Part shown: in pieces, positions 24,607-33,325 of the stretch
Position numbering within the stretch: the first letter of the stretch is position 1
Layout: each line of letters begins with the position of its first letter
NCBI GenBank assembly: GCA_020161015.1
Contig: JAIUOT010000003.1
Location: 1-64,000, forward strand
Length of the DNA: 64,000 bases
Origin: Actinomycetota bacterium
GTDB lineage: Bacteria; Actinomycetota; Actinomycetes; Propionibacteriales; Propionibacteriaceae
Reading direction: 5' to 3'
The notes under the pieces: generated by a model
Told to the model about the DNA's origin: nothing
Seen by the model: only the letters and a program-made list of their open reading frames with translations
The model's database searches: none
Position numbers and translations under genes: made by a program

Positions 24607-26484
24607 ATGGCGCCCGTGCCCGTCCCCACCACCGCAGCCGACATCCTGCGCACCACCTTCGGCTACGACGGGTTCCGCGGCGACCAGGCCGACATCATCG
24701 CCCACCTCGTGGACGGGGGCGACGCGCTCGTCCTGATGCCCACCGGCGGCGGCAAGTCGCTGTGCTACCAGGTGCCGGCGATGCTGCGTCCCGGTGTCGG
24801 GGTGGTGATCTCGCCGCTGATCGCGCTCATGCACGATCAGGTGACCGCGCTGGACGCCCTCGGCGTCCGCGCCGGGTTCCTGAACTCCAGCATCTCCGCC
24901 GACGAGCGCAGGGCCACCGAGCGCGCGGCCCTGGCCGGCGAGCTCGACCTGCTCTACCTGGCCCCGGAGCGCCTCGGCCTGGAGTGGGCACAGGAGTTCC
25001 TCGACCGGCTCGACATCTCGCTGTTCGCCATCGACGAGGCCCACTGCGTGTCCCAGTGGGGCCACGACTTCCGTCCCGACTACCTGCGGCTGTCGGTCCT
25101 GCACGACCGCTGGCCGCAGGTGCCGCGGATCGCCCTCACCGCCACCGCCACCCCGGCCACCCGGCGCGAGATCGTCGAGCGGCTCGCCCTCGGCGAGGCG
25201 AAGGTGTTCGTGTCGAGCTTCGACCGGCCCAACATCCGGTACCGGATCGAGGCCAAGCAGCAGCCGCTGAAGCAGTTGCTCGACCTGATCCGCACCGAGC
25301 ACGACGGCGACGCCGGCATCGTCTACTGCCTGTCGCGCAACTCGGTGGAGAAGACCGCGGACGCGCTGTGCGCCGCCGGCGTCACGGCCCTGCCCTACCA
25401 CGCCGGCCTGCCCTCTGCGGTGCGCTCGGCCAACCAGAACCGGTTCCTGCGCGAGGACGGCGTGGTGATGGTCGCCACCATCGCCTTCGGCATGGGGATC
25501 GACAAGCCCGACGTCCGCTTCGTCGCCCACCTCGACCTGCCCAAGAGCATCGAGGGCTACTACCAGGAGACCGGGCGCGCCGGACGCGACGGCCTGCCCG
25601 CCACCGCCTGGATGGCCTACGGGCTGGCCGACGTCGTGCAGCAGCGCCAGCTCATCGAGTCCTCCGAGGGCGACGCCGCCCACAAGCGGCTGCTCAGCCG
25701 CCACCTCGACGCGATGCTCGGCCTGTGCGAGACCCTGCGCTGCCGCCGCCAGGTGATCCTCGACCACTTCGGCGAGGCCAGCGGGCCCTGCGGCAACTGC
25801 GACACCTGCCTCACCCCGCCGGAGTCGTGGGACGGCACCGTGCCCGCCCAGAAGCTGCTGTCGACGATCGTGCGCCTGGAGCGCGAGCGCAACCAGCGCT
25901 ACGGCGCAGGGCACCTCATCGACATCCTTCTGGGCCGGCGCACCGAGCGCGTCGACCAGTGGCGCCACCACGAGCTCAGCACCTTCGGCATCGGCGCGGA
26001 GCTCAGCGAGGTGCAGTGGCGCGGCGTGGTGCGCCAGCTCCTCGCCGGCGGGCTGCTGGCGGTGTCCGACCGCCACGGAACGCTCGGGCTCACCGAGGCG
26101 TCCTGGACGGTCCTGCGCGGGGAGCAGCAGCTGTGGCTGCGCATCCAGGCCGCGGCGCGCCCGTCCCGCTCGCGCCGGGGCGCGACCGCGGGGGCGGGCC
26201 GGACGACGGCGGCCGCGGCGACCGGCCTCGGCGAGGACGACCGGACGCTCTTCGAGCGGCTTCGCGCCTGGCGGGCGGAGACCGCGCGCGCCGCGTCCGT
26301 GCCCGCCTACGTGGTGTTCCCCGACTCCACGCTGGTCGGGATCGCGCAGAGCCGGCCGTCCTCGCTGGGGGAACTCTCGGCGGTCAGCGGGGTGGGCGCG
26401 AAGAAGCTCGAGCAGTACGGCGAGGACGTGCTCGCGCTCGTCGCGTCCGCCGGTGGGGGAGAGCCGGCCGACCTGCTCGCCTAG
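24607..26484 (+). CDS. recQ: ATP-dependent DNA helicase RecQ
   Basis: A 625-residue RecQ with all parts: Walker [16 protein letters not shown]-type box [18 protein letters not shown] with the aromatic-rich loop, motif [14 protein letters not shown], a zinc-binding Cys cluster ([12 protein letters not shown] ... CGNCDTC), a winged-helix RQC region and a C-terminal HRDC domain ([13 protein letters not shown] ... [11 protein letters not shown]). It unwinds DNA 3'-5' in recombination and fork repair. The start is ATG 24607; no clear Shine-Dalgarno is seen, so leaderless translation or a GTG nine bases later is possible. Confidence 0.96.
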   Translation: MAPVPVPTTAADILRTTFGYDGFRGDQADIIAHLVDGGDALVLMPTGGGKSLCYQVPAMLRPGVGVVISPLIALMHDQVTALDALGVRAGFLNSSISADERRATERAALAGELDLLYLAPERLGLEWAQEFLDRLDISLFAIDEAHCVSQWGHDFRPDYLRLSVLHDRWPQVPRIALTATATPATRREIVERLALGEAKVFVSSFDRPNIRYRIEAKQQPLKQLLDLIRTEHDGDAGIVYCLSRNSVEKTADALCAAGVTALPYHAGLPSAVRSANQNRFLREDGVVMVATIAFGMGIDKPDVRFVAHLDLPKSIEGYYQETGRAGRDGLPATAWMAYGLADVVQQRQLIESSEGDAAHKRLLSRHLDAMLGLCETLRCRRQVILDHFGEASGPCGNCDTCLTPPESWDGTVPAQKLLSTIVRLERERNQRYGAGHLIDILLGRRTERVDQWRHHELSTFGIGAELSEVQWRGVVRQLLAGGLLAVSDRHGTLGLTEASWTVLRGEQQLWLRIQAAARPSRSRRGATAGAGRTTAAAATGLGEDDRTLFERLRAWRAETARAASVPAYVVFPDSTLVGIAQSRPSSLGELSAVSGVGAKKLEQYGEDVLALVASAGGGEPADLLA

Positions 26485-26506
26485 CCGGTCCCTCGCCGGC
26501 GCCGCC

Positions 26507-28171
26507 TCACGCCGAGGCCAGCAGCGCCTTCTCCGCGGCCGCCGTCCAGCGGCCGCCGTCCATCAGTGCGGCCACCTCGGGCAGCACCCGCGGCAGGTCG
26601 ACCAGCCGCACCAGGCCGAGGTCGTGCAGCCGCGGATACACCATGATCTTGCCGCCGGAGGTGCGCTCGATCACCGCCTGGATCGCCTCGGCGAACCCCG
26701 CCATCCCGCACACGGCGTCCAGCGAGATCGAGGTGTCGAGCACGCCGGACTCCAGCTTGGCCAGCACGCCGCGCATGTCCGCCATCTGCGAGCCCGACGT
26801 GCCGATCAGGAACACGTGGTTCTCGATGATCCGCTGGAGGTCGAGCTCGGCCAGCGTCCCGGCCGGGAACCCGGCGAACGCGTTCACGATCGCGCCCGGC
26901 CCGGCCAGGTCCACCGCCTGGGCCAGCACCGGGGCCACCGGCACCAGGCAGGTCAGGTAGGTGAACCCGGGCTGCAGGGGGGTGGTCGCGGAGTTCACCA
27001 CGTCGAGGCGGACGCCGTGCCGCGCCGCGGCGGGCCCGACCACCTCGGCCAGGTGCCGCAGCCGGTCGTCGTTCAGGTCGCTGGCCACGATGCTGAGCCC
27101 GTCCAGCCCGAGCACCGCGGCGCGCATCGTGTGCATCAGGCCCATCGGGCCCGCCGCGCCGATCATCGCCACCCGGTCGCCGGGACGGATCTCCCCGGTC
27201 GCGGGGATGCTGGCGTACGCCTCGGCCGGGTCGTCGCCGGTCGTCCCGATGAACCGGACGAAGTCGTAGTGCACCCGGCCCACGTCCAGCTTCACCGGGC
27301 GGGCGAGCCGGCGTCCGCCCAGGACGACGCACAGCAGGCTCTCGTTGCCCAGCAGGGCGGCCAGGCGCTCGATCGCGTCCGCGTCCGCGCCGTAGTACAC
27401 GATGTCGTCGAACCCGGGCTCCAGCTCGTCCCAGGACGCGGCCCGGGCTCCGGGCACCTCGGCGCCGACCGCCGTCACGCGCGAGGGAGCGGACGCCGCC
27501 CGCAACGCCTCCAGGCCCGAGGTCGCGACCCCGGCTTCGGCGACCACCAGCAGCGAGCCGCCGGGCTTCAGCCCGTTCCGCTCGTGCCGGGAGTACGCCG
27601 CCTCGACGGTCGCCCACGGCTCGACCAGCGCCACCGCGGCCGCGGAGGGGACCTCGCTCACGCGCAGCATGAACTCGTCGTCTGCGGTGACGACCATCCG
27701 CTCGTCGACCACCACGTACTCCTGGAGGGCGCCCTCGAAGTTGTAGCCGAACGCGCCGCTCGAGGCCGCCGTCGGCAGGTGCCGCCAGTCGGCCTGCACC
27801 AGCACCCGGTCGCCGACCGCGTAGTGCGCGACCCGCTCGCCGGCCGCAACGACCCGCGCCACCGGCTCGTGGCCGGGGACGGTCGGCTCGGCGCCCGGGT
27901 GGTAGCTGGGGATGCCGGCCAGTTCCTCTGCGGTCAGCCCGGCCACGACCGGCAGCTTGCGCGGGTGGTTCTCGAAGGCGTGCAGCAGCTTGGTGTCGCT
28001 GAAGCAGATGCCGCAGGCCTCCACCTCCAGCAGCAGCTGGGTCGGCCCCACCGGGTCGACCGGCTTGGCCGGGTTGTGCGCCAACGCATCCACCGCCAGG
28101 TACTGGATGGCGTGCTGCGTGGCCGGCAGGCCGGCGTCCTCGGGTCGGGTCAACCGGATCACTCTTCCCAC
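26507..28171 (-). CDS. Zinc-type alcohol dehydrogenase, unusually long
   Basis: A 554-residue MDR dehydrogenase against a usual ~350. The catalytic zinc ligands are recognisable (EACGICFSD, VPGHEP), followed by a Rossmann region (GDRVAMIGAAGPMGLMHT). The four-Cys structural zinc lobe is not seen. The extra length is inserted between the two halves and at the C-terminus (about residues 150-300 and 480-550). GTG 28171 overlaps the kinase stop; a GTG at 28162 forming GTGA is equally plausible. As the last gene of the sugar operon it probably oxidises or reduces the sugar or its phosphate; L-sorbose-1-phosphate reductase-like enzymes are one possible relative. Confidence 0.75.
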   Translation of the reverse strand: MGRVIRLTRPEDAGLPATQHAIQYLAVDALAHNPAKPVDPVGPTQLLLEVEACGICFSDTKLLHAFENHPRKLPVVAGLTAEELAGIPSYHPGAEPTVPGHEPVARVVAAGERVAHYAVGDRVLVQADWRHLPTAASSGAFGYNFEGALQEYVVVDERMVVTADDEFMLRVSEVPSAAAVALVEPWATVEAAYSRHERNGLKPGGSLLVVAEAGVATSGLEALRAASAPSRVTAVGAEVPGARAASWDELEPGFDDIVYYGADADAIERLAALLGNESLLCVVLGGRRLARPVKLDVGRVHYDFVRFIGTTGDDPAEAYASIPATGEIRPGDRVAMIGAAGPMGLMHTMRAAVLGLDGLSIVASDLNDDRLRHLAEVVGPAAARHGVRLDVVNSATTPLQPGFTYLTCLVPVAPVLAQAVDLAGPGAIVNAFAGFPAGTLAELDLQRIIENHVFLIGTSGSQMADMRGVLAKLESGVLDTSISLDAVCGMAGFAEAIQAVIERTSGGKIMVYPRLHDLGLVRLVDLPRVLPEVAALMDGGRWTAAAEKALLASA

Positions 28172-29715
28172 GGGAGTCGGTCAAGGAGTTCCGCCACCGT
28201 GCAGTAGCGCTCGTAGCGGGCGGCCATGAAGCCGGCCGTCGCCGGGTCGGGCTCGAACACCCGCCAGGTCGGGTTCAGCGCCTGTACGCCGGACGCCACG
28301 TCGGCGAACGCGCCGACGCCCACCCCGGCCAGCGCGGCGGCGCACACCGAGCCCAGCTCGCTCACCGGCGAGATCTGGACGGGCACGGCCAGCACGTCCG
28401 CGAACCGCTGGCACCACACCGGCGACTTCGTCGCCCCGCCGGACAGTCGCACCGGCAGGCGCTGCGGCAGCGCGGCCTGGAGCCGCTCGATGTGGCGGCG
28501 GTGCTCCAGGCACACCCCCTCCAGCACCGCGCCCAGCAGCTCGTCCTCGCCGTTGGACGACGACAGCCCGATCCAGGCGCCGCGGGCGCCCGCGTCCGCG
28601 CGGCTGCCGTCGAGGAACGGCAGGAACATCGGGTCGTCGCGCCGCTGGTGGCGCCGGCCCTCGCGCTCGAGCCGGGCGCTGTAGATGTCGCGGCCGGCCG
28701 CGCGGTCGGCCGCGCTGGTGGCGGTCAGCGCCCGGCTGATCGCCCAGTCGAACGTCGAGGCGGAGGTGGGGGAGGCCTCGCAGAGCAGGGCCAGCCCGCC
28801 CAGGGCGATGTTGGCCGCGGTCGGACGGATCGCGCCCAGCACCGAGTCCATCGTGGCGTCCCGGGCCGGCACCAGCACCTGGTTGACGCTCCACGTGCCC
28901 GCCCCGACGCAGATCTCGCTGCCGTCGAAGACCCCGGAGCCGTGGTGCAGCGCCGCGTTGTCCACGAGCCCGGCCACCACCGGCGTCCCGGCAACCAGGC
29001 CGGTCTGCCCGGCCGCCTCCGCCGACACCTCGCCCTGGCTGTCGGACGCGATCGGCGCCCGCAGCAGTCGGCGCAGCGCGTCCAGCCCGAACGCGGCGAT
29101 CGCCGGCTCGTTCAGGCCGAGCTCGCCGCGTCCCCCGGCGGCGGCCCAGGCCGTGTTGTCGTACAGGCCGCCCGCGGAGGCGTCCGACAGCTCGGTGGCG
29201 ACGACGCCGGTGAGGCGGGCGCGAAGGTAGTCCTTGCAGGACAGCACGGCGTGCGTGCGGGCCAGCACGTCCGGCTCGTGCGCGGCGAGGTCGGCCAGGA
29301 TCGGGCCCGGCTGGCCGGCCCACAGGCCGTTCCAGCTGCGGGCCTGGAGCTCCTCGGCCAGCCCCGCGGCCACCCAGCGGCGCACCGCAGCGGCGGCCCG
29401 GGTGTCGGCCGCCATCACCGCTGCGCGGGTGGGGCGGCCATGGGCGTCCACCAGGTACAGGCCGTTGCCGTGGCCGGTGAACCCGACGGCCAGCACGCGC
29501 TCCGCGGCGATGCCCGGGCGCAGCAGCAGTTCGCGGACGCAGGCGGTGGTCGCCTCCCACAGCACCTCCGCGTCCCGCTCGGTCTGGCCGGGAGCGGGAC
29601 GGTCCAGGGGCACAGACCGGGACGCGGTGCTGGAGGTGCCCGTGGTGACGTCGAAGACCGTCGCCTTGACCACCGAGCCGCCGGCGTCGATGGCGAGCAG
29701 CAGGTCGCGGCTCAT
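28159..29715 (-). CDS. FGGY-family carbohydrate kinase, L-xylulokinase-like
   Basis: A 518-residue two-domain FGGY kinase. The phosphate loop is LAIDAGGSVVKATVFD, followed by FTGHGNGLYLVD, the mid-protein EASPTSASTFDW, LPFLDGSRAD, and the ATP-binding SGGATKSPVWCQRFADVL. These resemble L-xylulose kinase (LyxK) more than glycerol or xylulose kinases, as far as I can judge by eye. It phosphorylates a ketose or polyol with ATP. Its ATG overlaps the SorC regulator stop (ATGA), fixing it in the mtlD-like/aldolase operon. Confidence 0.85.
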   Translation of the reverse strand: MSRDLLLAIDAGGSVVKATVFDVTTGTSSTASRSVPLDRPAPGQTERDAEVLWEATTACVRELLLRPGIAAERVLAVGFTGHGNGLYLVDAHGRPTRAAVMAADTRAAAAVRRWVAAGLAEELQARSWNGLWAGQPGPILADLAAHEPDVLARTHAVLSCKDYLRARLTGVVATELSDASAGGLYDNTAWAAAGGRGELGLNEPAIAAFGLDALRRLLRAPIASDSQGEVSAEAAGQTGLVAGTPVVAGLVDNAALHHGSGVFDGSEICVGAGTWSVNQVLVPARDATMDSVLGAIRPTAANIALGGLALLCEASPTSASTFDWAISRALTATSAADRAAGRDIYSARLEREGRRHQRRDDPMFLPFLDGSRADAGARGAWIGLSSSNGEDELLGAVLEGVCLEHRRHIERLQAALPQRLPVRLSGGATKSPVWCQRFADVLAVPVQISPVSELGSVCAAALAGVGVGAFADVASGVQALNPTWRVFEPDPATAGFMAARYERYCTVAELLDRLPWEE

Positions 29716-30719
29716 CGCGCGGCCCTCCCGCCCTGCCGGGCAGAGGTGGCCGCGCGGGCTGCGCCGGCGGTCACCGAGCCCTTCGCCAGCAGCTCCTCCG
29801 CAGTGTTCTCGTCGGTGACCAACACCTTGAGAAAGCCGCCGCGGATCGCGCCGAGGACGGCCTCAGCCTTGTGCCGCCCGCCGGCCACGCCCACGACGTT
29901 CGGCATCTCCCGCAGCCGGTCGAGCCCCAGCCCGATCCGGCGCGAGGACGTGGCGGCGGAGACGATGCGCCCGTTGGCGTCGAACCACTCCCCGAGCATG
30001 TCGCCCACCGCCCCCATCGCGGCGAAGGACGTGACCTCGGCCGGGGTGACCAGTTGCGAGCGGACGGCGGAGGCGTCCGGCCCCGCGGAGCCGATGCCGG
30101 TGAGTGTCACGGAGGCCGACGAGGCCAGGTCGAGCACTTCGCGCACCGACGCCTCCGCCCGCAGCAGGTCCGCCGCCTCCGGCGAGGACACCAGCAGCGG
30201 CGCCGGCACCACCCGCAGGTGGTGGGCGACCTTCGGGTCGCCGGCCAGCGACTGCGAGATCGCCTGGATCGAGCCGGCCGCGGAGGCCAGCGTCACGCCG
30301 TCGAGCGACTCGGCGGCGAGCATCGACAGGGCCCGCGCGACGGTGTCGCCCCAGCCGACGCCGACCACGGCGCCCGGGTGCAGGTAGCGGCGCACGTAGG
30401 CGGCCAGGGCGGCGGCCACCCGCTCGTTCACCCGGCCGGTCGGCTTGGGTGCCTCGTCGTCGCGCGGCACCACGATCGCATCGGCCAGCCCGAAGGTGTC
30501 GCGCAGCCGGGTGGCCAGGTCGAGCGCGGACAGGCAGCGCGCGTCGATCTCGATCCGCACCACGCCCTGCGCGCGGGCCGCCTCGAGCAGCCGTCCGACG
30601 GTCTGCCGGGAGACGAAGAGCCGCTTGGCCACCTGCGCCTGGGTCAGCCCGTCCCCGTGGTAGAGCCAGGCCGCCCGCACGACGAGGTCGAGGTCGCTCG
30701 GCGATGAGGAAAGCACCAT
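29712..30719 (-). CDS. SorC/DeoR-type sugar-binding transcriptional regulator (1)
   Basis: A 335-residue SorC-family regulator. It has an N-terminal helix-turn-helix (LVVRAAWLYHGDGLTQAQVAKRL, SRQTVGRLLEAAR) and a C-terminal sugar-phosphate binding domain with VGVGWGDTVARAL, GMAGG-like GVAGGRHKAEAV and TDENTAEELL. The family senses phosphorylated sugars and can activate or repress. It is encoded inside the catabolic operon and has a paralogue at 38097-39050. The palindrome at 33211-33226 is its most likely binding site. Confidence 0.9.
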   Translation of the reverse strand: MVLSSSPSDLDLVVRAAWLYHGDGLTQAQVAKRLFVSRQTVGRLLEAARAQGVVRIEIDARCLSALDLATRLRDTFGLADAIVVPRDDEAPKPTGRVNERVAAALAAYVRRYLHPGAVVGVGWGDTVARALSMLAAESLDGVTLASAAGSIQAISQSLAGDPKVAHHLRVVPAPLLVSSPEAADLLRAEASVREVLDLASSASVTLTGIGSAGPDASAVRSQLVTPAEVTSFAAMGAVGDMLGEWFDANGRIVSAATSSRRIGLGLDRLREMPNVVGVAGGRHKAEAVLGAIRGGFLKVLVTDENTAEELLAKGSVTAGAARAATSARQGGRAAR

Positions 30720-30804
30720 GGACGCGACCCTAGTCAGTGCGGGGCCGGAGTTCGACGGTACCGGGCCGACCCGGGCACCTGCCCACGTCCGGTCGCCCGC
30801 GTGC

Positions 30805-31803
30805 TCACCGGTACCACAGGTCGAGGTAGCCCGAGACGATGCGCTGCATGCCCTCGCGCACCACCTGGTTGCGCCACGACGAAGTGAAGTACGCGATGTC
30901 GGCAGCGCCCGCGGCCGGCGCCGCGGGGCCGAGCAGGCCTTCGCCGGCCAGCGTCGCAGCGGTGGGGCCGGCGACGGCGTCCGCGTGCTCGAGCATCGCG
31001 CGCAGCAGCAGCGGGCTGGTGTCGCGCTCGAGGATCGTCCAGATGTTCACCTTGCACACACCGTCGGCGAACAGGGTGGCGAGCTGGGCGGGCGGCACGC
31101 TGGAGGCGCCGTGCAGCACCAGCCGGGCGCCGATCCGCTCCGCGATCGCACGGGCGGCCTCCGGCACGTAGCGCAGGTCGGCGGCCGAGGCGCGGTGCTC
31201 GGTGCCGAGGTTGGCCACCACCATGTCGACGCCGGTGCGCGCGACGAACTCCTCCGCGCGCTCGGGCGAGGTGAGCTCCCCGTGCATCGTGCCGCCGGCG
31301 TCCACGATCTCGTCCGCGGCACCCTCGACGAGCACGTCCTCGCCGTGGCGGGCCACGAAGTCGGCCGTCATCGCGAGGTTGTCGGCCCACGGGGCTGCGG
31401 ACGCGTCGTACATCACCGAGGAGAACCGCGACAGGTCGCCGTTCAGGACGGCGGCGTCCACGTCGTACTGGCCGTGGTCGAAGTGGGTCAGCACGTCGAC
31501 GGCGGGGTAGTCGCCGCCCGGCCGCGCCAGCACCTCGCAGTCGCCGAGGAACAGCTCCATGCCGGTCTCCGGGTTGCGGCTGCCCGCGTAGTGCACGGCC
31601 TGGGCACGGTGGGCGTAGCGGCCGGTCATCGCGATCGTCACCGGCACGCGGGTGGCCAGCTCGACGGCCTTCGCCTGGCAGGCGGCGAACACGGCCTCGA
31701 CCGTGGTCTGGTTCTCGGCGCAGAACGTGGGCACCACCCAGCCCCGGCCGGCGGCGGCACGGTAGACCGCCGCCACCTCCTGTTTGCCCAGCACGATCGG
31801 CAT
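30805..31803 (-). CDS. Class II (zinc) aldolase, FbaA/GatY-related, divergent
   Basis: A 332-residue class II aldolase. VDVLTHFDHGQYD gives the catalytic Asp and first zinc His, GTEHR and VLHGASSVP give the others. At the conserved K-[IV]-N-I-D-T substrate loop this protein reads CKVNIWT, with Trp instead of Asp, and the usual EGELG region reads EGAADE. It should split a ketose phosphate to dihydroxyacetone phosphate plus an aldehyde, but the changes suggest a substrate other than fructose-1,6-bisphosphate. It lies between the mtlD-like and sorC genes. Confidence 0.85.
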   Translation of the reverse strand: MPIVLGKQEVAAVYRAAAGRGWVVPTFCAENQTTVEAVFAACQAKAVELATRVPVTIAMTGRYAHRAQAVHYAGSRNPETGMELFLGDCEVLARPGGDYPAVDVLTHFDHGQYDVDAAVLNGDLSRFSSVMYDASAAPWADNLAMTADFVARHGEDVLVEGAADEIVDAGGTMHGELTSPERAEEFVARTGVDMVVANLGTEHRASAADLRYVPEAARAIAERIGARLVLHGASSVPPAQLATLFADGVCKVNIWTILERDTSPLLLRAMLEHADAVAGPTAATLAGEGLLGPAAPAAGAADIAYFTSSWRNQVVREGMQRIVSGYLDLWYR

Positions 31804-31836
31804 GCGTTGTGTTCCTTCTCTGGACGGTCCCGGCGC

Positions 31837-33036
31837 TCAGGCGATCCGGGATGGTTCGAATTGGTCCTCCAGCAGCGCGAGCTGGGTGGCGGCGTCGAAG
31901 CCGCCCGACAGGGCGTCCAGCTGGCGGGAGAGCAGGTCGCGGCGCGGCCCGTCCAGCGCCCCGGCGAGGGCGGCGTCGAGGTGCGCCCACAGCCGCGGTG
32001 CGTCCCAGCCCTCCTGGAGCAGCAGGGCGCCCGCGGCGGCCACGGCCAGCGAGAGGTGCCGGGTGGGCACGCCCTCCTGGACGGCCAGCCGGTAGGCGCC
32101 GAGCAGCCGGTCGTCCGCGGCGAGCTTGCGCGGCAGGTCACGGCTCACGCGCTGCGTGGTGTCGCCCAGCGCCCGGTTGCCGAAGCGGTGCAGCAGGTCG
32201 TCGACGTGGTCGACCAGCGGCGGCAGGCCGACGCCGTACCGGGCGGCCAGCGCCATCGCCGATTCCAGCATCGCCCCGCGCACCAGCAGCCGGACGTCCG
32301 GCCGTCCGATCGCCTCCCAGACCAGCCCTGCGCCGGCCAGCCGGCCCAGGCAGGCGGTCGCACAGTGGCCGAGGTTGTGGACGTAGAGCTTGCGGTCGCC
32401 GTAGTAGGAGAACGGGACGCCGGGGTCGGCCACCAGGCCGGGGACCTCCAGCGGCGGCCCGACCACCGCGGCGGCGTCGTAGGGCAGGAACCGGTAGGGC
32501 TCGGCGCGCACCAGCGTCGGCTCGGCCGCATCCGGCACGGGGACGGGGATCATCCGCCCGATCGAGGTCTCCAGCAGTCCCACCGACGAGGCCAGCTCGT
32601 CCGGCGACAGGCGGGGGAGCCGCTCGGCCAGCAGGCCGCGCATCACCGCGGCGCAGCCGTGCACGTTCTCCGCCAGCAGGATGTCCAGCGGTGGCCGGCC
32701 GAGGCCGATCCGCCGTCCGAGCCCCCCGGCCACCGTGTCCGCCACGGCGGGCAGCACGGCGGCCCCGACGCTGGTGGCGGCCAGGTCGGCGGTGAGGAGG
32801 GCGTCGAGGACGGCGTCGGTGTCGCGTGCGTCCACCGCCGTCACCGGGCCGACGGTCGTGCGCCGGGTGCCGGTGTCGGAGACCGTGAGGTGCGGGTAGC
32901 ACCCGTCGGCGGCAAGGGTGCGCACGAGGACGGGGTCCACGTCCACGAACGTGACGAACCAGCCGGCCCCGCACAGCAGCTCGCCGAGGAACCCCCGGCC
33001 GACGCTGCCCGCGCCGAAGATCACGGCCTGTCGCAT
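31837..33036 (-). CDS. Mannitol-1-phosphate 5-dehydrogenase-like polyol (phosphate) dehydrogenase
   Basis: A 399-residue protein of the mannitol dehydrogenase family. It has an N-terminal Rossmann domain (AVIFGAGSVGRGFLGELL) and a C-terminal substrate domain with the Lys...Asn..His catalytic set in DRKLYVHNLGHC. The length is near that of MtlD (~380), shorter than the ~500-residue mannitol 2-dehydrogenases. It oxidises a polyol phosphate with NAD+. ATG 33036 follows AAGGA. It is the first gene of the leftward catabolic operon. Confidence 0.85.
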   Translation of the reverse strand: MRQAVIFGAGSVGRGFLGELLCGAGWFVTFVDVDPVLVRTLAADGCYPHLTVSDTGTRRTTVGPVTAVDARDTDAVLDALLTADLAATSVGAAVLPAVADTVAGGLGRRIGLGRPPLDILLAENVHGCAAVMRGLLAERLPRLSPDELASSVGLLETSIGRMIPVPVPDAAEPTLVRAEPYRFLPYDAAAVVGPPLEVPGLVADPGVPFSYYGDRKLYVHNLGHCATACLGRLAGAGLVWEAIGRPDVRLLVRGAMLESAMALAARYGVGLPPLVDHVDDLLHRFGNRALGDTTQRVSRDLPRKLAADDRLLGAYRLAVQEGVPTRHLSLAVAAAGALLLQEGWDAPRLWAHLDAALAGALDGPRRDLLSRQLDALSGGFDAATQLALLEDQFEPSRIA

Positions 33037-33210
33037 GTGGTCCTTCCCCGCGGCGGCGTCGCCACGCAGTGACAGTTCTAGGGGTGCGACGACCGGCGCC
33101 ACAACCGGCTCCCGGCGGTTCGGGCATATGCCCAGATCGGGCCGACCCCGCCCGCAGACGACGCCAAAAGGCCTTGCCAGCGACACTCTGCGACCGAACT
33201 GCAACCTAAC

Positions 33211-33226
33211 CTGAGCAATTGCTCAG
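33211..33226. promoter_or_regulatory. Perfect 16-bp palindrome, likely SorC-family operator
   Basis: CTGAGCAATTGCTCAG is a perfect inverted repeat. It is the only striking symmetry in the 289-base divergent region between the mtlD-like operon and the ABC importer. Its TGAGCA...TGCTCA half-sites resemble TGAnCA/TGnTCA sites of SorC/LsrR-type regulators. One site could serve both transcription units. Confidence 0.7.
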
Positions 33227-33241
33227 CTTCTGTGCATCTGC

Positions 33242-33271
33242 TTGCGACGCCCGCGGGGTGCTGCCTAGCCT
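33242..33271 (+). promoter_or_regulatory. Candidate promoter of the sugar ABC operon
   Basis: TTGCGA (33242-33247) and TAGCCT (33266-33271) are 18 bases apart and would start transcription near 33278, about 48 bases before the ATPase ATG. The palindrome lies just upstream of this -35, a position that suits activation as much as repression. The matches to consensus are partial. Confidence 0.4.
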
Positions 33272-33325
33272 CCGGAGGGAAGGGCCGTCCAGGCCCCGGC
33301 ACGAGGACGTGGCGGAAGGTAGCGA

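Noticed and set aside
23530..26076. 848-codon minus-strand frame
   Set aside because: It is antisense to the VOC and recQ genes, which have clear motifs. The translated product has no domain and skewed composition.
30718..33072. 784-codon plus-strand frame
   Set aside because: It is antisense to the aldolase and MtlD-like genes. It is a shadow frame without a ribosome site or domain.
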